DNA from: JAVBPB01 sp031549965
Lineage (GTDB): Bacteria > Bacillota > Clostridia > Lachnospirales > Lachnospiraceae
Reading direction: 5' to 3'
Length of the DNA stretch: 40,320 bases
Assembly: GCA_031549965.1 (NCBI GenBank)
Contig: JAVBPB010000056.1
Location: 1-40,320 of the forward strand
Positions within the stretch are counted from its first letter, which is position 1, and the number at the start of each line of letters is the position of its first letter. Below the pieces are notes generated by a model, which had not been told where the DNA came from, searched no databases, and saw nothing but the letters and a program-made list of their open reading frames with translations. The position numbers were made by a program, and so were the translations under genes. Below, piece by piece: positions 16,455 through 24,778 of this stretch.

Positions 16455-17249
16455 TTATTTAAAACGATTAATCCCAGCTTTAAAATCAGAACAATAATTC
16501 CTAATTATGTCACAATCATACTCATTTTTCTCCATTAATTGTATTAAATGTGAACCCACAATAGCACCATCAATAATATCTTTTACAAAGTCCACATCAC
16601 TAGCTTCTTTTATTCCAAATCCAATCATTACTGGAATTTTAGAAACAGCTTTAACTTCCTTCAAATAATTGATTACATTTTTGTGAAATCCTGTTGACTG
16701 ACCGGTTACTCCCATAGTTGAAACGCAATATACAAAACCTCTTGCGTCTTTTAATATTTTTGGCACTCTGCCCTTTGAAGTAGGTGCAACTAACTGTATT
16801 AAAATAGGTGCTTTATCCATTGCAAGATAATTATTCATCTCCCCTTGTTCCTCAAATGGTAAATCAGGTATTATTAAACCATCTACCCCTGCTTCTATAC
16901 ATTTCTCTACAAACTCTTTAACACCGTAATGTAGTATCATATTGTAATACATCATAAAAACTATTGGAATATTGCTTTTAGTTCTTAGTTCTTTTATCAT
17001 TATAAATATATTTTTTAAATTAGTGCCTTTTTGTATTGATTTGTAGGAAGCTGCTTGAATTACCACCCCATCTGCCACTGGATCAGAAAAAGGTACACCA
17101 ATTTCAATTATATCAACTCCTGCCTTTTCCTGCTCTAAAATTATCTTTAAAGTTCTATCCATATCCGGCAATCCGGCAGTAATATACGTAATAAAGGCTT
17201 TCTCATTATTTAATCTTAATTTTTCAAGTCTTTCTTCTATTCTATTCAT
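16455..17249 (-). CDS. trpA: Tryptophan synthase alpha subunit
   Basis: The 264-residue TIM-barrel protein has the start MNRIEERLEKL, KAFITYITAGLPD, catalytic Glu in DIIEIGVPFSDPVADG, the Asp-bearing GVDGLIIPDLPFEE, and IPVMIGFGIKEASD. It cleaves indole-3-glycerol phosphate to indole, which is channelled to TrpB. The start at 17249 is chosen over an upstream in-frame start at 17294, because AAGGAG lies 9 nt upstream and the upstream version would lie inside trpB. ATGAATAG makes an 8-nt overlap with the trpB stop, so the two are coupled. It is the last gene of trpCFBA. Confidence 0.97.
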   Translation of the reverse strand: MNRIEERLEKLRLNNEKAFITYITAGLPDMDRTLKIILEQEKAGVDIIEIGVPFSDPVADGVVIQAASYKSIQKGTNLKNIFIMIKELRTKSNIPIVFMMYYNMILHYGVKEFVEKCIEAGVDGLIIPDLPFEEQGEMNNYLAMDKAPILIQLVAPTSKGRVPKILKDARGFVYCVSTMGVTGQSTGFHKNVINYLKEVKAVSKIPVMIGFGIKEASDVDFVKDIIDGAIVGSHLIQLMEKNEYDCDIIRNYCSDFKAGINRFK

Positions 17250-18426
17250 TCTTACTGCTCCTTTTTGATAAATATTCTGCAATTGTATGAACATCTTTAT
17301 CTCCTCTGCCTGACAAACATATAACTATAATATCTTCCTCTTTCATAGTTTCAGCCTTTTTAAAACCATATGCTATGGCATGTGCACTTTCAATTGCAGG
17401 GATAATTCCTTCTAATCTGCAAATTTCCATTAATGCATCCATTGCCTCATCATCAGTTATGGATACATATTCTACACGTTTAGTATCTCTTAAATAAGCA
17501 TGTTCGGGACCTATTCCCGGATAATCAAGACCTGCTGAAATAGAATGGGCAAGCTCAACATTACCATCCTCATCCTGCAATAAATATGAACGCATTCCAT
17601 GAAGCGTACCTGGTTTTCCAAGAGCCATTGCACTTGCATGTTTTCCAGTACTAATACCATATCCTGCTGCTTCTACACCAATTAATTCTACAGCTTTATC
17701 TTCCAAAAATTCTGCAAACATACCAATAGAATTAGAACCGCCCCCACAGCAAGCAATAACTGTATCCGGAAGTCTTCCTTCAATCTCAAGAATTTGTTTT
17801 TTTGTTTCAATACTAATTACTTTTTGAAACTCTTTAACCATCCTTGGATATGGATAAGGTCCAACGGCAGAACCTATAACATAAAAAGTATCTTCTGCTT
17901 CCCTAGCCCATGTACGGATAGCCTCATTAGTTGCATCCTTTAAGGTATTGCTTCCAGATGTTACACTAACAACTTTAGCACCAAGCATTTCCATTCTAAG
18001 AACATTAAGTGCTTGCCTTTTAATGTCTTCTGCTCCCATATACACAGTACATTCCATATTAAATAATGCTGCACCTGTTGCTGTTGCAACACCGTGCTGA
18101 CCTGCACCGGTTTCAGCAATAACCTTTTTCTTACCCATTCTTTTAGCCAGTAGAATTTGACCAATAACATTATTTATTTTATGTGCACCTGTATGATTTA
18201 AATCTTCTCTCTTTAAGTAAAACTTTGCTCTGTATTTCTTAGTTAGTCTTTCTGCATAATAAAGAGGAGTTTCTCTGCCTACATACTCTTTTAAATAATA
18301 ATTATATTCCTCCAAAAACTTAGGATCTTCTATTGCCTCAAAAAATGCCTTCTCAAGTTCCTCCAATGTATTCATTAATGATTCAGATACATACTGTCCG
18401 CCGAATTCTCCATAGTATTTATTCAT
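17242..18426 (-). CDS. trpB: Tryptophan synthase beta subunit
   Basis: The 394-residue PLP enzyme has YGEFGGQYVSE, LKREDLNHTGAHKINN with PLP Lys83, ETGAGQHGVA, the phosphate loop CCGGGSNSIG, and a C-terminal CLSGRGDKD. It condenses indole with serine. The ATG at 18426 is used, with AAGGTG 7 nt upstream; an upstream TTG two codons earlier is less likely. It overlaps the trpF stop by 8 nt and the trpA start by 8 nt, so the three are translationally coupled. Confidence 0.97.
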   Translation of the reverse strand: MNKYYGEFGGQYVSESLMNTLEELEKAFFEAIEDPKFLEEYNYYLKEYVGRETPLYYAERLTKKYRAKFYLKREDLNHTGAHKINNVIGQILLAKRMGKKKVIAETGAGQHGVATATGAALFNMECTVYMGAEDIKRQALNVLRMEMLGAKVVSVTSGSNTLKDATNEAIRTWAREAEDTFYVIGSAVGPYPYPRMVKEFQKVISIETKKQILEIEGRLPDTVIACCGGGSNSIGMFAEFLEDKAVELIGVEAAGYGISTGKHASAMALGKPGTLHGMRSYLLQDEDGNVELAHSISAGLDYPGIGPEHAYLRDTKRVEYVSITDDEAMDALMEICRLEGIIPAIESAHAIAYGFKKAETMKEEDIIVICLSGRGDKDVHTIAEYLSKRSSKNE

Positions 18427-19033
18427 AAGCAATCACCTTTCCAATAAATTCTTTTATCTTAGTCCTATCTTTTCCTTTTTTATCCTTTAATTCAACACCT
18501 GAACTAACATCTACAATATCTGGTTTTACTATTTTAATTGCTTCAAGGACATTATCCTTATTTAATCCCCCTGCAAGCATTAATTTTTTATTTCCTCTAT
18601 CTAATCTTTTTAATATTGTCCAGTCAAACTTTTCTCCGCTACCAGAAACCATCCCGTCAAAAGTATAGCCCACTATATTATTAATATTATTATATGAGCC
18701 TATATTAATATTGCCTGAAACATTAAAAGCCCTGAATATATTAAGTCTGGTATGTTTTATCACATCATCTGACAGTTCACTATGAATTTGAATAAATTCA
18801 AACCCCAGCTCCTCAATAATTTTAACTTGCTCCAATGTTGGACTGACTGTTACCGCTACTTTTTTTATACCTTTATCCAAATATTTTATAAGTTCATTAG
18901 CATTTTCTACCGTGTTATACCTTTTGCTTCTTTCATAAAACATTACAATTCCTGCATAATCCACTTGAAATTCATTTAATAAAAAACAATCATTAATGGT
19001 TGTTAATCCACAAATTTTGATTTTTGGTATCAT
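18419..19033 (-). CDS. trpF: Phosphoribosylanthranilate isomerase
   Basis: The 204-residue TIM-barrel protein has the entry KIKICGLTTINDC (catalytic Cys), the segment VDYAGIVMFYERSKRY, the catalytic Asp region NIVGYTFDGMVSGSGEKFDW, and LMLAGGLNKDNV, VDVSSGVE. It performs the third pathway step after anthranilate. The start at 19033 is chosen, since AAGGAG lies 8 nt upstream. A longer reading from 19069 would overlap trpC. It lies 10 nt after trpC and overlaps trpB by 8 nt. Confidence 0.95.
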   Translation of the reverse strand: MIPKIKICGLTTINDCFLLNEFQVDYAGIVMFYERSKRYNTVENANELIKYLDKGIKKVAVTVSPTLEQVKIIEELGFEFIQIHSELSDDVIKHTRLNIFRAFNVSGNINIGSYNNINNIVGYTFDGMVSGSGEKFDWTILKRLDRGNKKLMLAGGLNKDNVLEAIKIVKPDIVDVSSGVELKDKKGKDRTKIKEFIGKVIAYE

Positions 19034-19043
19034 TTTTGACTCC

Positions 19044-19835
19044 TTATGAAAAAATTTTCTTCCACTCATTAGCTAGTTGAAGGGGCGAATCTGATTCCAT
19101 AAATGCTCTTCCTATTAGTACTCCATTCACATTACAATCTTTTAAAAATACAATGTCTTCGTTAGAATTAATCCCACTTTCTGAAATAAAAATTTTATCC
19201 TCTATTCCTTTATCTTCAAGAATTTTATACAAACGTTTAGTTGTATCAATACTAATTTCAAAAGTTTTTAAGTTTCTATTATTAACTCCTATTATTTTTG
19301 CATCCAGTTTAATTGCTCTATCCATTTCTTCTTCATCATGAACCTCAACCAAGCAACTAAGTGAAAGACTACTAGCCAAATCATAAAACTGCTTTAGTTC
19401 CTCATCCCTAAGTATGGCAACTATCAATAAAATAGCATCTGCTCCAATTACTTTAGCCTCATATATCTGATATTCATCAATAATAAAATCTTTTCTTAGT
19501 ATTGGCAATTCAGATATTTTTCTAATCTCTTTTAAATAATCAACTGATCCATTAAAATGGTTTTCCTCTGTAAGTACTGATATAGCATCCACAGAATTGT
19601 TGTATTGCTCTATTCTATCCGTTAATTCAATTGTATTCTTTATAATACCCATACTTGGAGAAGCTTTTTTAAATTCGCCTATAATAGATAAACCAGGCTT
19701 TTTTAATGCACCATAAAAATCCTTACATGTTCTTGTAGTATTTAATGCCATCTCTTTCATATTTACATAACTTACTATTTCCTTATATTCTTTTATTCTT
19801 CTTTTTTTATCATTTACTATATCATCTAATATCAT
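19044..19835 (-). CDS. trpC: Indole-3-glycerol phosphate synthase
   Basis: The 263-residue TIM-barrel protein has the start MILDDIVNDKKRRI, IIGEFKKASPSMG (catalytic Lys), the Glu of ISVLTEENHFNGS, ILRKDFIIDEYQIYEA, IIGVNNRNLKTF and FISESGIN. It closes the indole ring from CdRP. AAGGAG lies 6 nt before the ATG. It is the first gene of the trpCFBA unit. trpE, trpG and trpD are not in this window, which suggests they lie elsewhere, or that the cell salvages anthranilate or indole; I cannot tell which. Confidence 0.97.
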   Translation of the reverse strand: MILDDIVNDKKRRIKEYKEIVSYVNMKEMALNTTRTCKDFYGALKKPGLSIIGEFKKASPSMGIIKNTIELTDRIEQYNNSVDAISVLTEENHFNGSVDYLKEIRKISELPILRKDFIIDEYQIYEAKVIGADAILLIVAILRDEELKQFYDLASSLSLSCLVEVHDEEEMDRAIKLDAKIIGVNNRNLKTFEISIDTTKRLYKILEDKGIEDKIFISESGINSNEDIVFLKDCNVNGVLIGRAFMESDSPLQLANEWKKIFS

Positions 19836-19909
19836 ATTCTACTCCTTGATTTTTAATATACATCATATAAAAGCCTTTAATAATTCCAACATAATTATCC
19901 TTAAAAAGA

Positions 19910-20190
19910 ATATAAAAAAAACACCTCTCTGGAAAACCCAGGGACGATGTCTTATCGTGGTGCCACCCTATTTTTAAGAATAATTAAAGTATTATAATTA
20001 AACTTAACTCTACTGATACAGAATAAATCGATATCATATTGCTGTAACGTGCAAACACGGCTTGGCTACTTAAGTTCACCTTGCGTCTCACAAACCCATT
20101 CCTATTAGCTTTTCATATCGGCTTCCAGCTAACCCGACTCTCTGTAATGAATATACTAAAGTACTCTTTTTGATCATTGACTTTATTTAT
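19910..20190 (-). promoter_or_regulatory. T-box riboswitch (Trp) of trpCFBA
   Basis: The minus strand has the T-box sequence AGGGTGGCACCACG (19969-19956), a terminator with CCCTGG and CCAG plus eight T residues (about 19947-19913), and Stem I further up. The specifier region reads GGAATGGGTTTGTGAGAC, with UGG (Trp) in the usual place after GAA. Uncharged tRNA-Trp should allow read-through into trpC. Confidence 0.92.
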
Positions 20191-20197
20191 TTTTTGT

Positions 20198-20226
20198 AGC
20201 TTATCATTGTTTTATGCTTTTGTCAA
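20198..20226 (-). promoter_or_regulatory. Promoter of the trp T-box transcript
   Basis: TTGACA (20226-20221) and TAAGCT (20203-20198) on the minus strand are separated by 17 nt. It starts only 10 bp after the palindrome at 20236-20253. Confidence 0.7.
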
Positions 20227-20235
20227 GTAAATTAT

Positions 20236-20253
20236 GGGCTGCTATAGCAGCCC
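20236..20253. terminator. Perfect 18-bp palindrome after the FIST gene
   Basis: GGGCTGCTATAGCAGCCC is fully self-complementary. It lies 8 nt past the FIST stop codon, with only a poor U-tract (ATAATTT). It is probably the terminator of the small protein-FIST unit, insulating the trp promoter. Confidence 0.6.
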
Positions 20254-20260
20254 ATTAGTG

Positions 20261-21370
20261 TTATTTAAATACCAACATAGTTGCTGTTTGATTAATATGA
20301 CCCAGATAAATTTCTCCATATGTTGAAAAACCTATTGTAGGGTATCCTGTGAAAACCTGACAGAAATTATCCATATTGTTTTGGTTGTATAATTGTAATG
20401 TTCTAAATGCACAGTTAAAGTTAATTATGCCAGATATTTGTCCTAATTCCTTTTCCTTTTGAATCAGACAGTTCTTTGTATCCTCTGCCATATCTTTAAT
20501 ATTCAATAAAGAAAGGTCTAATCCTTCTGCAACAGAGCAAAATGTTGAAACACTTCCATCCGGCTGAACATTTTTAAGGCTTCTTATGAATATATCTTCA
20601 CCTACTACTAATCCTACCGGACAGTTAAAAAATAAATCATCCAATTGATCTATTGGTGCATCAAATATCTCAGAAAGGTATTGGGCTGCCGGTCTGTCAT
20701 TAATTTCATTAATTAATCTTAATTCTGGCGTCGCCTTAGTTACAGTAAATGAAGTTTCTGTCTTATTAACACTTTGAGTTTTTACAATTGCAAATTCTGT
20801 TTTCATTTTTAGAAGAGCCAAAATGCATGCATCCTGATAAGCTTCCCCATTAGCGTAAACATATGTAGCATTAAATGAAAGATTATCAGCAGCCGATCCT
20901 CCAACAAAGAATACATTAGTTAAATCTCCAACAGCTTCAATAATACGTTCTTCTGCATTAGATAATCCGTCTGCTAACATTAAACCTACATATTCTTTAT
21001 AATTTGCATCGCTCATTTTTATATTGTAATGATTTTCAAAGTTTTCAAAAGCTTCTCTTACTTTTATTTCTTTTGAAACATTATGTAATATCTCAACTTT
21101 TATATCCTCTATACATTCTTTTGAAATAGCCATCGCAGTTATAGATTTTTTTTCTTCTCTATTGTCATAAAATTCACTAAGAGATGAACATCCAATAAGA
21201 ACTTTGTCCGAAAAACTTTCATTTAAACATTCCGCTACTAATTTAGCATCATATGCATATGATGCAAAGAAAAATAAATAATCAAAACTAAATCCATCTA
21301 ATTGTTTCTTTAATTCATCTACTGCCGTTAGAGGGCTTTCATTATTGGTAAACACAGTCTTTATATACAT
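20261..21370 (-). CDS. FIST domain signal-transduction protein (FIST N + FIST C)
   Basis: The 369-residue soluble protein matches FIST. The N-part (residues ~25-215) has YLFFFASYAYDAKLV, the glycine loop LIGCSSLSEF, GLMLADGLSNAEERIIEAV and VFFVGGSAADNLSF. The C-part (~225-360) has FNCPVGLVVGEDIFIRSL and the end FTGYPTIGFSTYGEIYLG with NQTATMLVF. FIST domains are proposed ligand sensors, often fused to chemoreceptors, kinases or cyclases; here the protein is FIST only and would need a partner. AAGGAG precedes the ATG. It follows the 66-residue protein by 30 nt. Confidence 0.9.
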   Translation of the reverse strand: MYIKTVFTNNESPLTAVDELKKQLDGFSFDYLFFFASYAYDAKLVAECLNESFSDKVLIGCSSLSEFYDNREEKKSITAMAISKECIEDIKVEILHNVSKEIKVREAFENFENHYNIKMSDANYKEYVGLMLADGLSNAEERIIEAVGDLTNVFFVGGSAADNLSFNATYVYANGEAYQDACILALLKMKTEFAIVKTQSVNKTETSFTVTKATPELRLINEINDRPAAQYLSEIFDAPIDQLDDLFFNCPVGLVVGEDIFIRSLKNVQPDGSVSTFCSVAEGLDLSLLNIKDMAEDTKNCLIQKEKELGQISGIINFNCAFRTLQLYNQNNMDNFCQVFTGYPTIGFSTYGEIYLGHINQTATMLVFK

Positions 21371-21400
21371 CTTATCTACTCCTTCAACTATATAAATTTT

Positions 21401-21601
21401 TTAAATAATTACGCCAAAATCTTTTGCTATAATTTTTAGCTTTTCAAGAACTGCCGGATCATCTGGAGACAATGCATTATAACTATCTACATTAATTCCT
21501 TTAAGGATTAATTTAACTTTAATGGAATTAGCAATAATTGTATCACCCTTAGCTTTTTCAGCAAAAATCTTGTCTATAGATTGTTTTATTTTACCTGCCA
21601 T
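21401..21601 (-). CDS. Small conserved-looking hypothetical protein upstream of FIST
   Basis: The 66-residue soluble protein begins MAGKIKQSIDKIFAEKAKGD and contains TIIANSIKVKLILKGINVDSYNALSPDDP followed by an amphipathic helix, VLEKLKIIAKDFGV. GGAGG lies 8 nt before the ATG and a strong promoter lies just upstream, so it is real. I recognise no characterised domain. The fold looks like two helices around a short strand. Tight linkage to FIST (30 nt) suggests it is the direct partner or ligand-coupled output of that sensor (inference). Confidence 0.75.
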   Translation of the reverse strand: MAGKIKQSIDKIFAEKAKGDTIIANSIKVKLILKGINVDSYNALSPDDPAVLEKLKIIAKDFGVII

Positions 21602-21645
21602 AGCAATCTACCTCCATATACTATTAAATTAGTTACACAATAAAT

Positions 21646-21674
21646 ATTATATAACATTTTTAGGTAATTATCAA
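21646..21674 (-). promoter_or_regulatory. Promoter of the small protein-FIST unit
   Basis: TTGATA (21674-21669) and TATAAT (21651-21646) on the minus strand are separated by 17 nt, about 45 nt before the ATG. Confidence 0.75.
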
Positions 21675-21780
21675 TCACAAAAAATTTATTATCATAGATT
21701 ATATTCATTTATTTTTGTAAATACTTATATTATAATTTTACATATTATGGTATTTGATAATTTTTTTTATAAATATTTCT

Positions 21781-21809
21781 TTGATTAAATAATATTTTTC
21801 TGATATAAT
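21781..21809 (+). promoter_or_regulatory. Promoter of the class A penicillin-binding protein gene
   Basis: TTGATT (21781-21786), a 17-nt spacer, and TATAAT (21804-21809). This leaves a leader of about 60 nt. Confidence 0.75.
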
Positions 21810-21876
21810 GTTTTAATGAGTACATATCTATGCTCACAAAATGCTTCCAATAATCAGTAATAAAGGAGGGTAAATA

Positions 21877-24588
21877 ATGAATTTTAGCAAATCAGGCACA
21901 ATAAAAAAACAACGAAGTTTAAAATCCACCCCCAGTAAACTTTCAACAAAATTTTCAATAACTCTTTTTAGAGCATTACTTGTTGGTATGGTTTCTTTAG
22001 CAATTATATGCCTATGTGCTGGTGTTGGTTTTTTGAAAGGAATACTTGATAATACTCCTGATATGGGACAAATTAATGTTGCACCGGTAGGTTTTTCAAC
22101 CACCATTTATGATCAAGATGGCAATGAGTTAATTAAACTTGTTGGTTCATCTGCTAACAGAGTATATGCCACCATTGATGAGATTCCCGAAACACTTCAA
22201 AATGCTTTTGTTGCTGTAGAGGATGAAAGATTTTGGGAACATAGCGGTGTTGACGTAAGAGGTATTTTCAGAGCGGCATTCGTTGGTGTAACCAGTGCAG
22301 ATTTTTCCGAAGGTGCCAGTACACTTACACAGCAATTATTAAAAAATAATGTATTTAATGGAGGTAGGGAAGATAATTTCCTTGATCGTGTTGAAAGAAA
22401 ATTACAAGAACAATTTCTTGCTATACAACTTGAAAAAACCATTGGTAAAAAACAAATAATGGAATATTACCTAAATACAATTAATTTAGGTCAAAATACA
22501 TTAGGTGTGCAAGCCGCAACAAATAAATATTTTAATAAGCATGTAAATGAGTTAACAATATCTGAAGCTTCAGTTATTGCTGCCATAACTCAAAATCCTA
22601 CAATTTTCGACCCAGTTACCCACTCAGAAAACAATTCTGAAAGACGTGCTAAAATATTAAGCAATATGAAAGAACAAGGATATATTTCCGAAGCAGAGTA
22701 TAGTGAAGCAGTTAATGATACTGAGTCTGTTTATGCCAGAATTTTATCAGTAAACCAAGAAAATGCTTCAACTTCATCTGTCTATTCTTACTTTATTGAT
22801 GAATTAATTACTCAGGTAATAAAAGATTTACAAGAAATTAAAGGATACAGTTCAACTCAGGCAACTAATGCTTTATATAGGGGCGGTCTTAGTATTTACA
22901 CTACCCAAGATTCTAAGCTCCAAAAAATATGCACTGATGCATTTTCTAATATTGAGAATTTCCCTAAAAATTCCCAATTTGAATTGACATACAGATTATC
23001 CGTATGTGATAAAGATGATGAAGAAACACATTACAATGAAAAAAACTTACTTGAATATTTTAAAACAGAAGATAAGAATTTTGATTTACTATTTCCTACT
23101 GCTGAAGAAGCTCAAACTTATGCACAAAAATTTAAAGAAGCAATGGTTTCTTCCACTGATACAATTACAGGTGAACGTTTATCTACTGTTATTCAGCCTC
23201 AATCTTCATTTGTAATTATTGATCAATCTAATGGACAAGTTAAAGCAATTATTGGCGGCAGAGGAAAAAAAGAAGGCAATCGTACACTAAACCGTGCCAC
23301 CTCTACTGTAAGGCAACCTGGTTCAACTTTTAAGATTTTATCAACTTTTTTACCTGCCCTTGACACTGCCGGTATGACCCTTGCTACTGTACAAGATGAC
23401 CTTCCATACACTTATCCTAATGGAAAAGTTCTTAAAAACTGGAATAACAAATACAAAGGACTTACTTCCATCAGAGAGGCTATTACCCAATCAATGAATA
23501 TTGTTACTGTAAAAACCCTAAATGCTGTTACTCCTCAAATTGGATATGATTATCTATTAAACCTTGGATTTACAACCCTAGTTGATAATATAGTCAGAAA
23601 TGATAAAGTTTACTCAGACATTAATCTTTCACTGGCACTTGGCGGAATCACTGATGGTGTAACCAATCTTGAATTAACTTCTGCATATGCAGCAATTGCT
23701 AATAATGGAACTTATATCGAACCTACATTTTATACCAAAATATTAGACCATGATAACAGAGTATTAATTGATAAAACACCGACATCTCATTCCGTTATGA
23801 AAGAATCCACCGCATGGCTTCTTACAAATGCCATGCAGGATGTAGTTAAAGTTGGTACTGGTACTGCCGCTTCATTTTCAAATTCTAAAATGCCTGTAGC
23901 AGGTAAAACGGGTACAACTACTGATTCATATGACCTTTGGTTTTGTGGTTATACTCCTTATTACACCGCATCAATATGGTCAGGATATGATAATAATAAT
24001 CTAACTCAAGAAGATACAAGCTACCATAAAAAATTATGGAGAATTATTATGGAAGAGGTTAACAAGGATCTATCAATAAAAGAATTTGAAAAACCTTCTT
24101 CTATTGTTACCGCTAAAATTTGTACAAAATCCGGTAAACTTGCTGTTGATGGAGTTTGCAACCTTGCTCCTACAGGTTCAACTGTTAAAACTGAATATTT
24201 TACAAAGGGAACAGTTCCAACAGATAAATGTGATGCTCATGTAAAGTTAACAATATGTACAGTATCTAACAAACTTGCTACAGAATTTTGTCCTTCAACA
24301 GACAAAAAGGAAATGATTTATTTGTTAAAGCAAAAACAGTTTGATACAAATGGAGTAGAATTAAAATCTCAGGATTATCAGTATGAATTGCCAACAGGTC
24401 TTGATGATAGTAGTTGCGATGTCCATACTCATCAAATAATAATTATGGACCCAGAAGAAACCACTGAAAATACAATTGATACAACTAACACTCAGGAGCC
24501 ATCTACTACAGAAAACACTACTGTATCAACAAATCCAACTACTAATACCTCAAAGGATCCAGTTGATGTGGAAATGGATAACCCATAA
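21877..24588 (+). CDS. Class A penicillin-binding protein (PBP1A family, GT51 + transpeptidase)
   Basis: The 903-residue bifunctional peptidoglycan synthase has a cytoplasmic basic N-terminus and one membrane anchor (residues ~28-54). The GT51 glycosyltransferase domain has catalytic Glu in EDERFWEHSGVD (~115) and GASTLTQQLLKN (146-157). The transpeptidase domain has the SxxK motif STFK (Ser483), SMN (Ser539) and KTGT (Lys677). The last ~50 residues are Thr/Ser/Asn-rich and look like a wall-spanning tail. It polymerises and cross-links glycan strands outside the membrane. AAAGGAGGG precedes ATG. It is monocistronic with its own promoter and terminator. The tail contains several Cys residues, unusual for an extracellular region in an anaerobe but seen in clostridial PBPs. 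Confidence 0.95.
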   Translation: MNFSKSGTIKKQRSLKSTPSKLSTKFSITLFRALLVGMVSLAIICLCAGVGFLKGILDNTPDMGQINVAPVGFSTTIYDQDGNELIKLVGSSANRVYATIDEIPETLQNAFVAVEDERFWEHSGVDVRGIFRAAFVGVTSADFSEGASTLTQQLLKNNVFNGGREDNFLDRVERKLQEQFLAIQLEKTIGKKQIMEYYLNTINLGQNTLGVQAATNKYFNKHVNELTISEASVIAAITQNPTIFDPVTHSENNSERRAKILSNMKEQGYISEAEYSEAVNDTESVYARILSVNQENASTSSVYSYFIDELITQVIKDLQEIKGYSSTQATNALYRGGLSIYTTQDSKLQKICTDAFSNIENFPKNSQFELTYRLSVCDKDDEETHYNEKNLLEYFKTEDKNFDLLFPTAEEAQTYAQKFKEAMVSSTDTITGERLSTVIQPQSSFVIIDQSNGQVKAIIGGRGKKEGNRTLNRATSTVRQPGSTFKILSTFLPALDTAGMTLATVQDDLPYTYPNGKVLKNWNNKYKGLTSIREAITQSMNIVTVKTLNAVTPQIGYDYLLNLGFTTLVDNIVRNDKVYSDINLSLALGGITDGVTNLELTSAYAAIANNGTYIEPTFYTKILDHDNRVLIDKTPTSHSVMKESTAWLLTNAMQDVVKVGTGTAASFSNSKMPVAGKTGTTTDSYDLWFCGYTPYYTASIWSGYDNNNLTQEDTSYHKKLWRIIMEEVNKDLSIKEFEKPSSIVTAKICTKSGKLAVDGVCNLAPTGSTVKTEYFTKGTVPTDKCDAHVKLTICTVSNKLATEFCPSTDKKEMIYLLKQKQFDTNGVELKSQDYQYELPTGLDDSSCDVHTHQIIIMDPEETTENTIDTTNTQEPSTTENTTVSTNPTTNTSKDPVDVEMDNP

Positions 24589-24605
24589 ATTGAATATTTA
24601 GAATA

Positions 24606-24660
24606 AAAAGTTCTTAAGATATTTTGAATTGACTAATTATCTTAAGGACTTTTATTTTTT
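24606..24660 (+). terminator. Terminator of the PBP gene
   Basis: The stem has its left arm AAAGTTCTTAAGATA and right arm TATCTTAAGGACTTT, followed by TATTTTTT. It is well formed and lies within 20 nt of the stop codon. Confidence 0.85.
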
Positions 24661-24712
24661 AGTAAATTTCACCAAAAAAATACTTATTTTTTATAATTTC
24701 ATTGTTTTTTTA

Positions 24713-24741
24713 TTGACTTTATATTGTACGCATAATATAAT
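24713..24741 (+). promoter_or_regulatory. Promoter of the second chemoreceptor gene
   Basis: TTGACT (24713-24718), a 17-nt spacer, and TATAAT (24736-24741), 38 nt before the ATG at 24779. Confidence 0.8.
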
Positions 24742-24778
24742 TATTATATTAAAGAATATTATAGAATGGAGAATTCAT

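Noticed and set aside
24629..24778. An upstream in-frame start for the second chemoreceptor
   Set aside because: The segment contains a TTGACT-17-TATAAT promoter and part of the PBP terminator, and the ATG at 24779 has its own GGAG.
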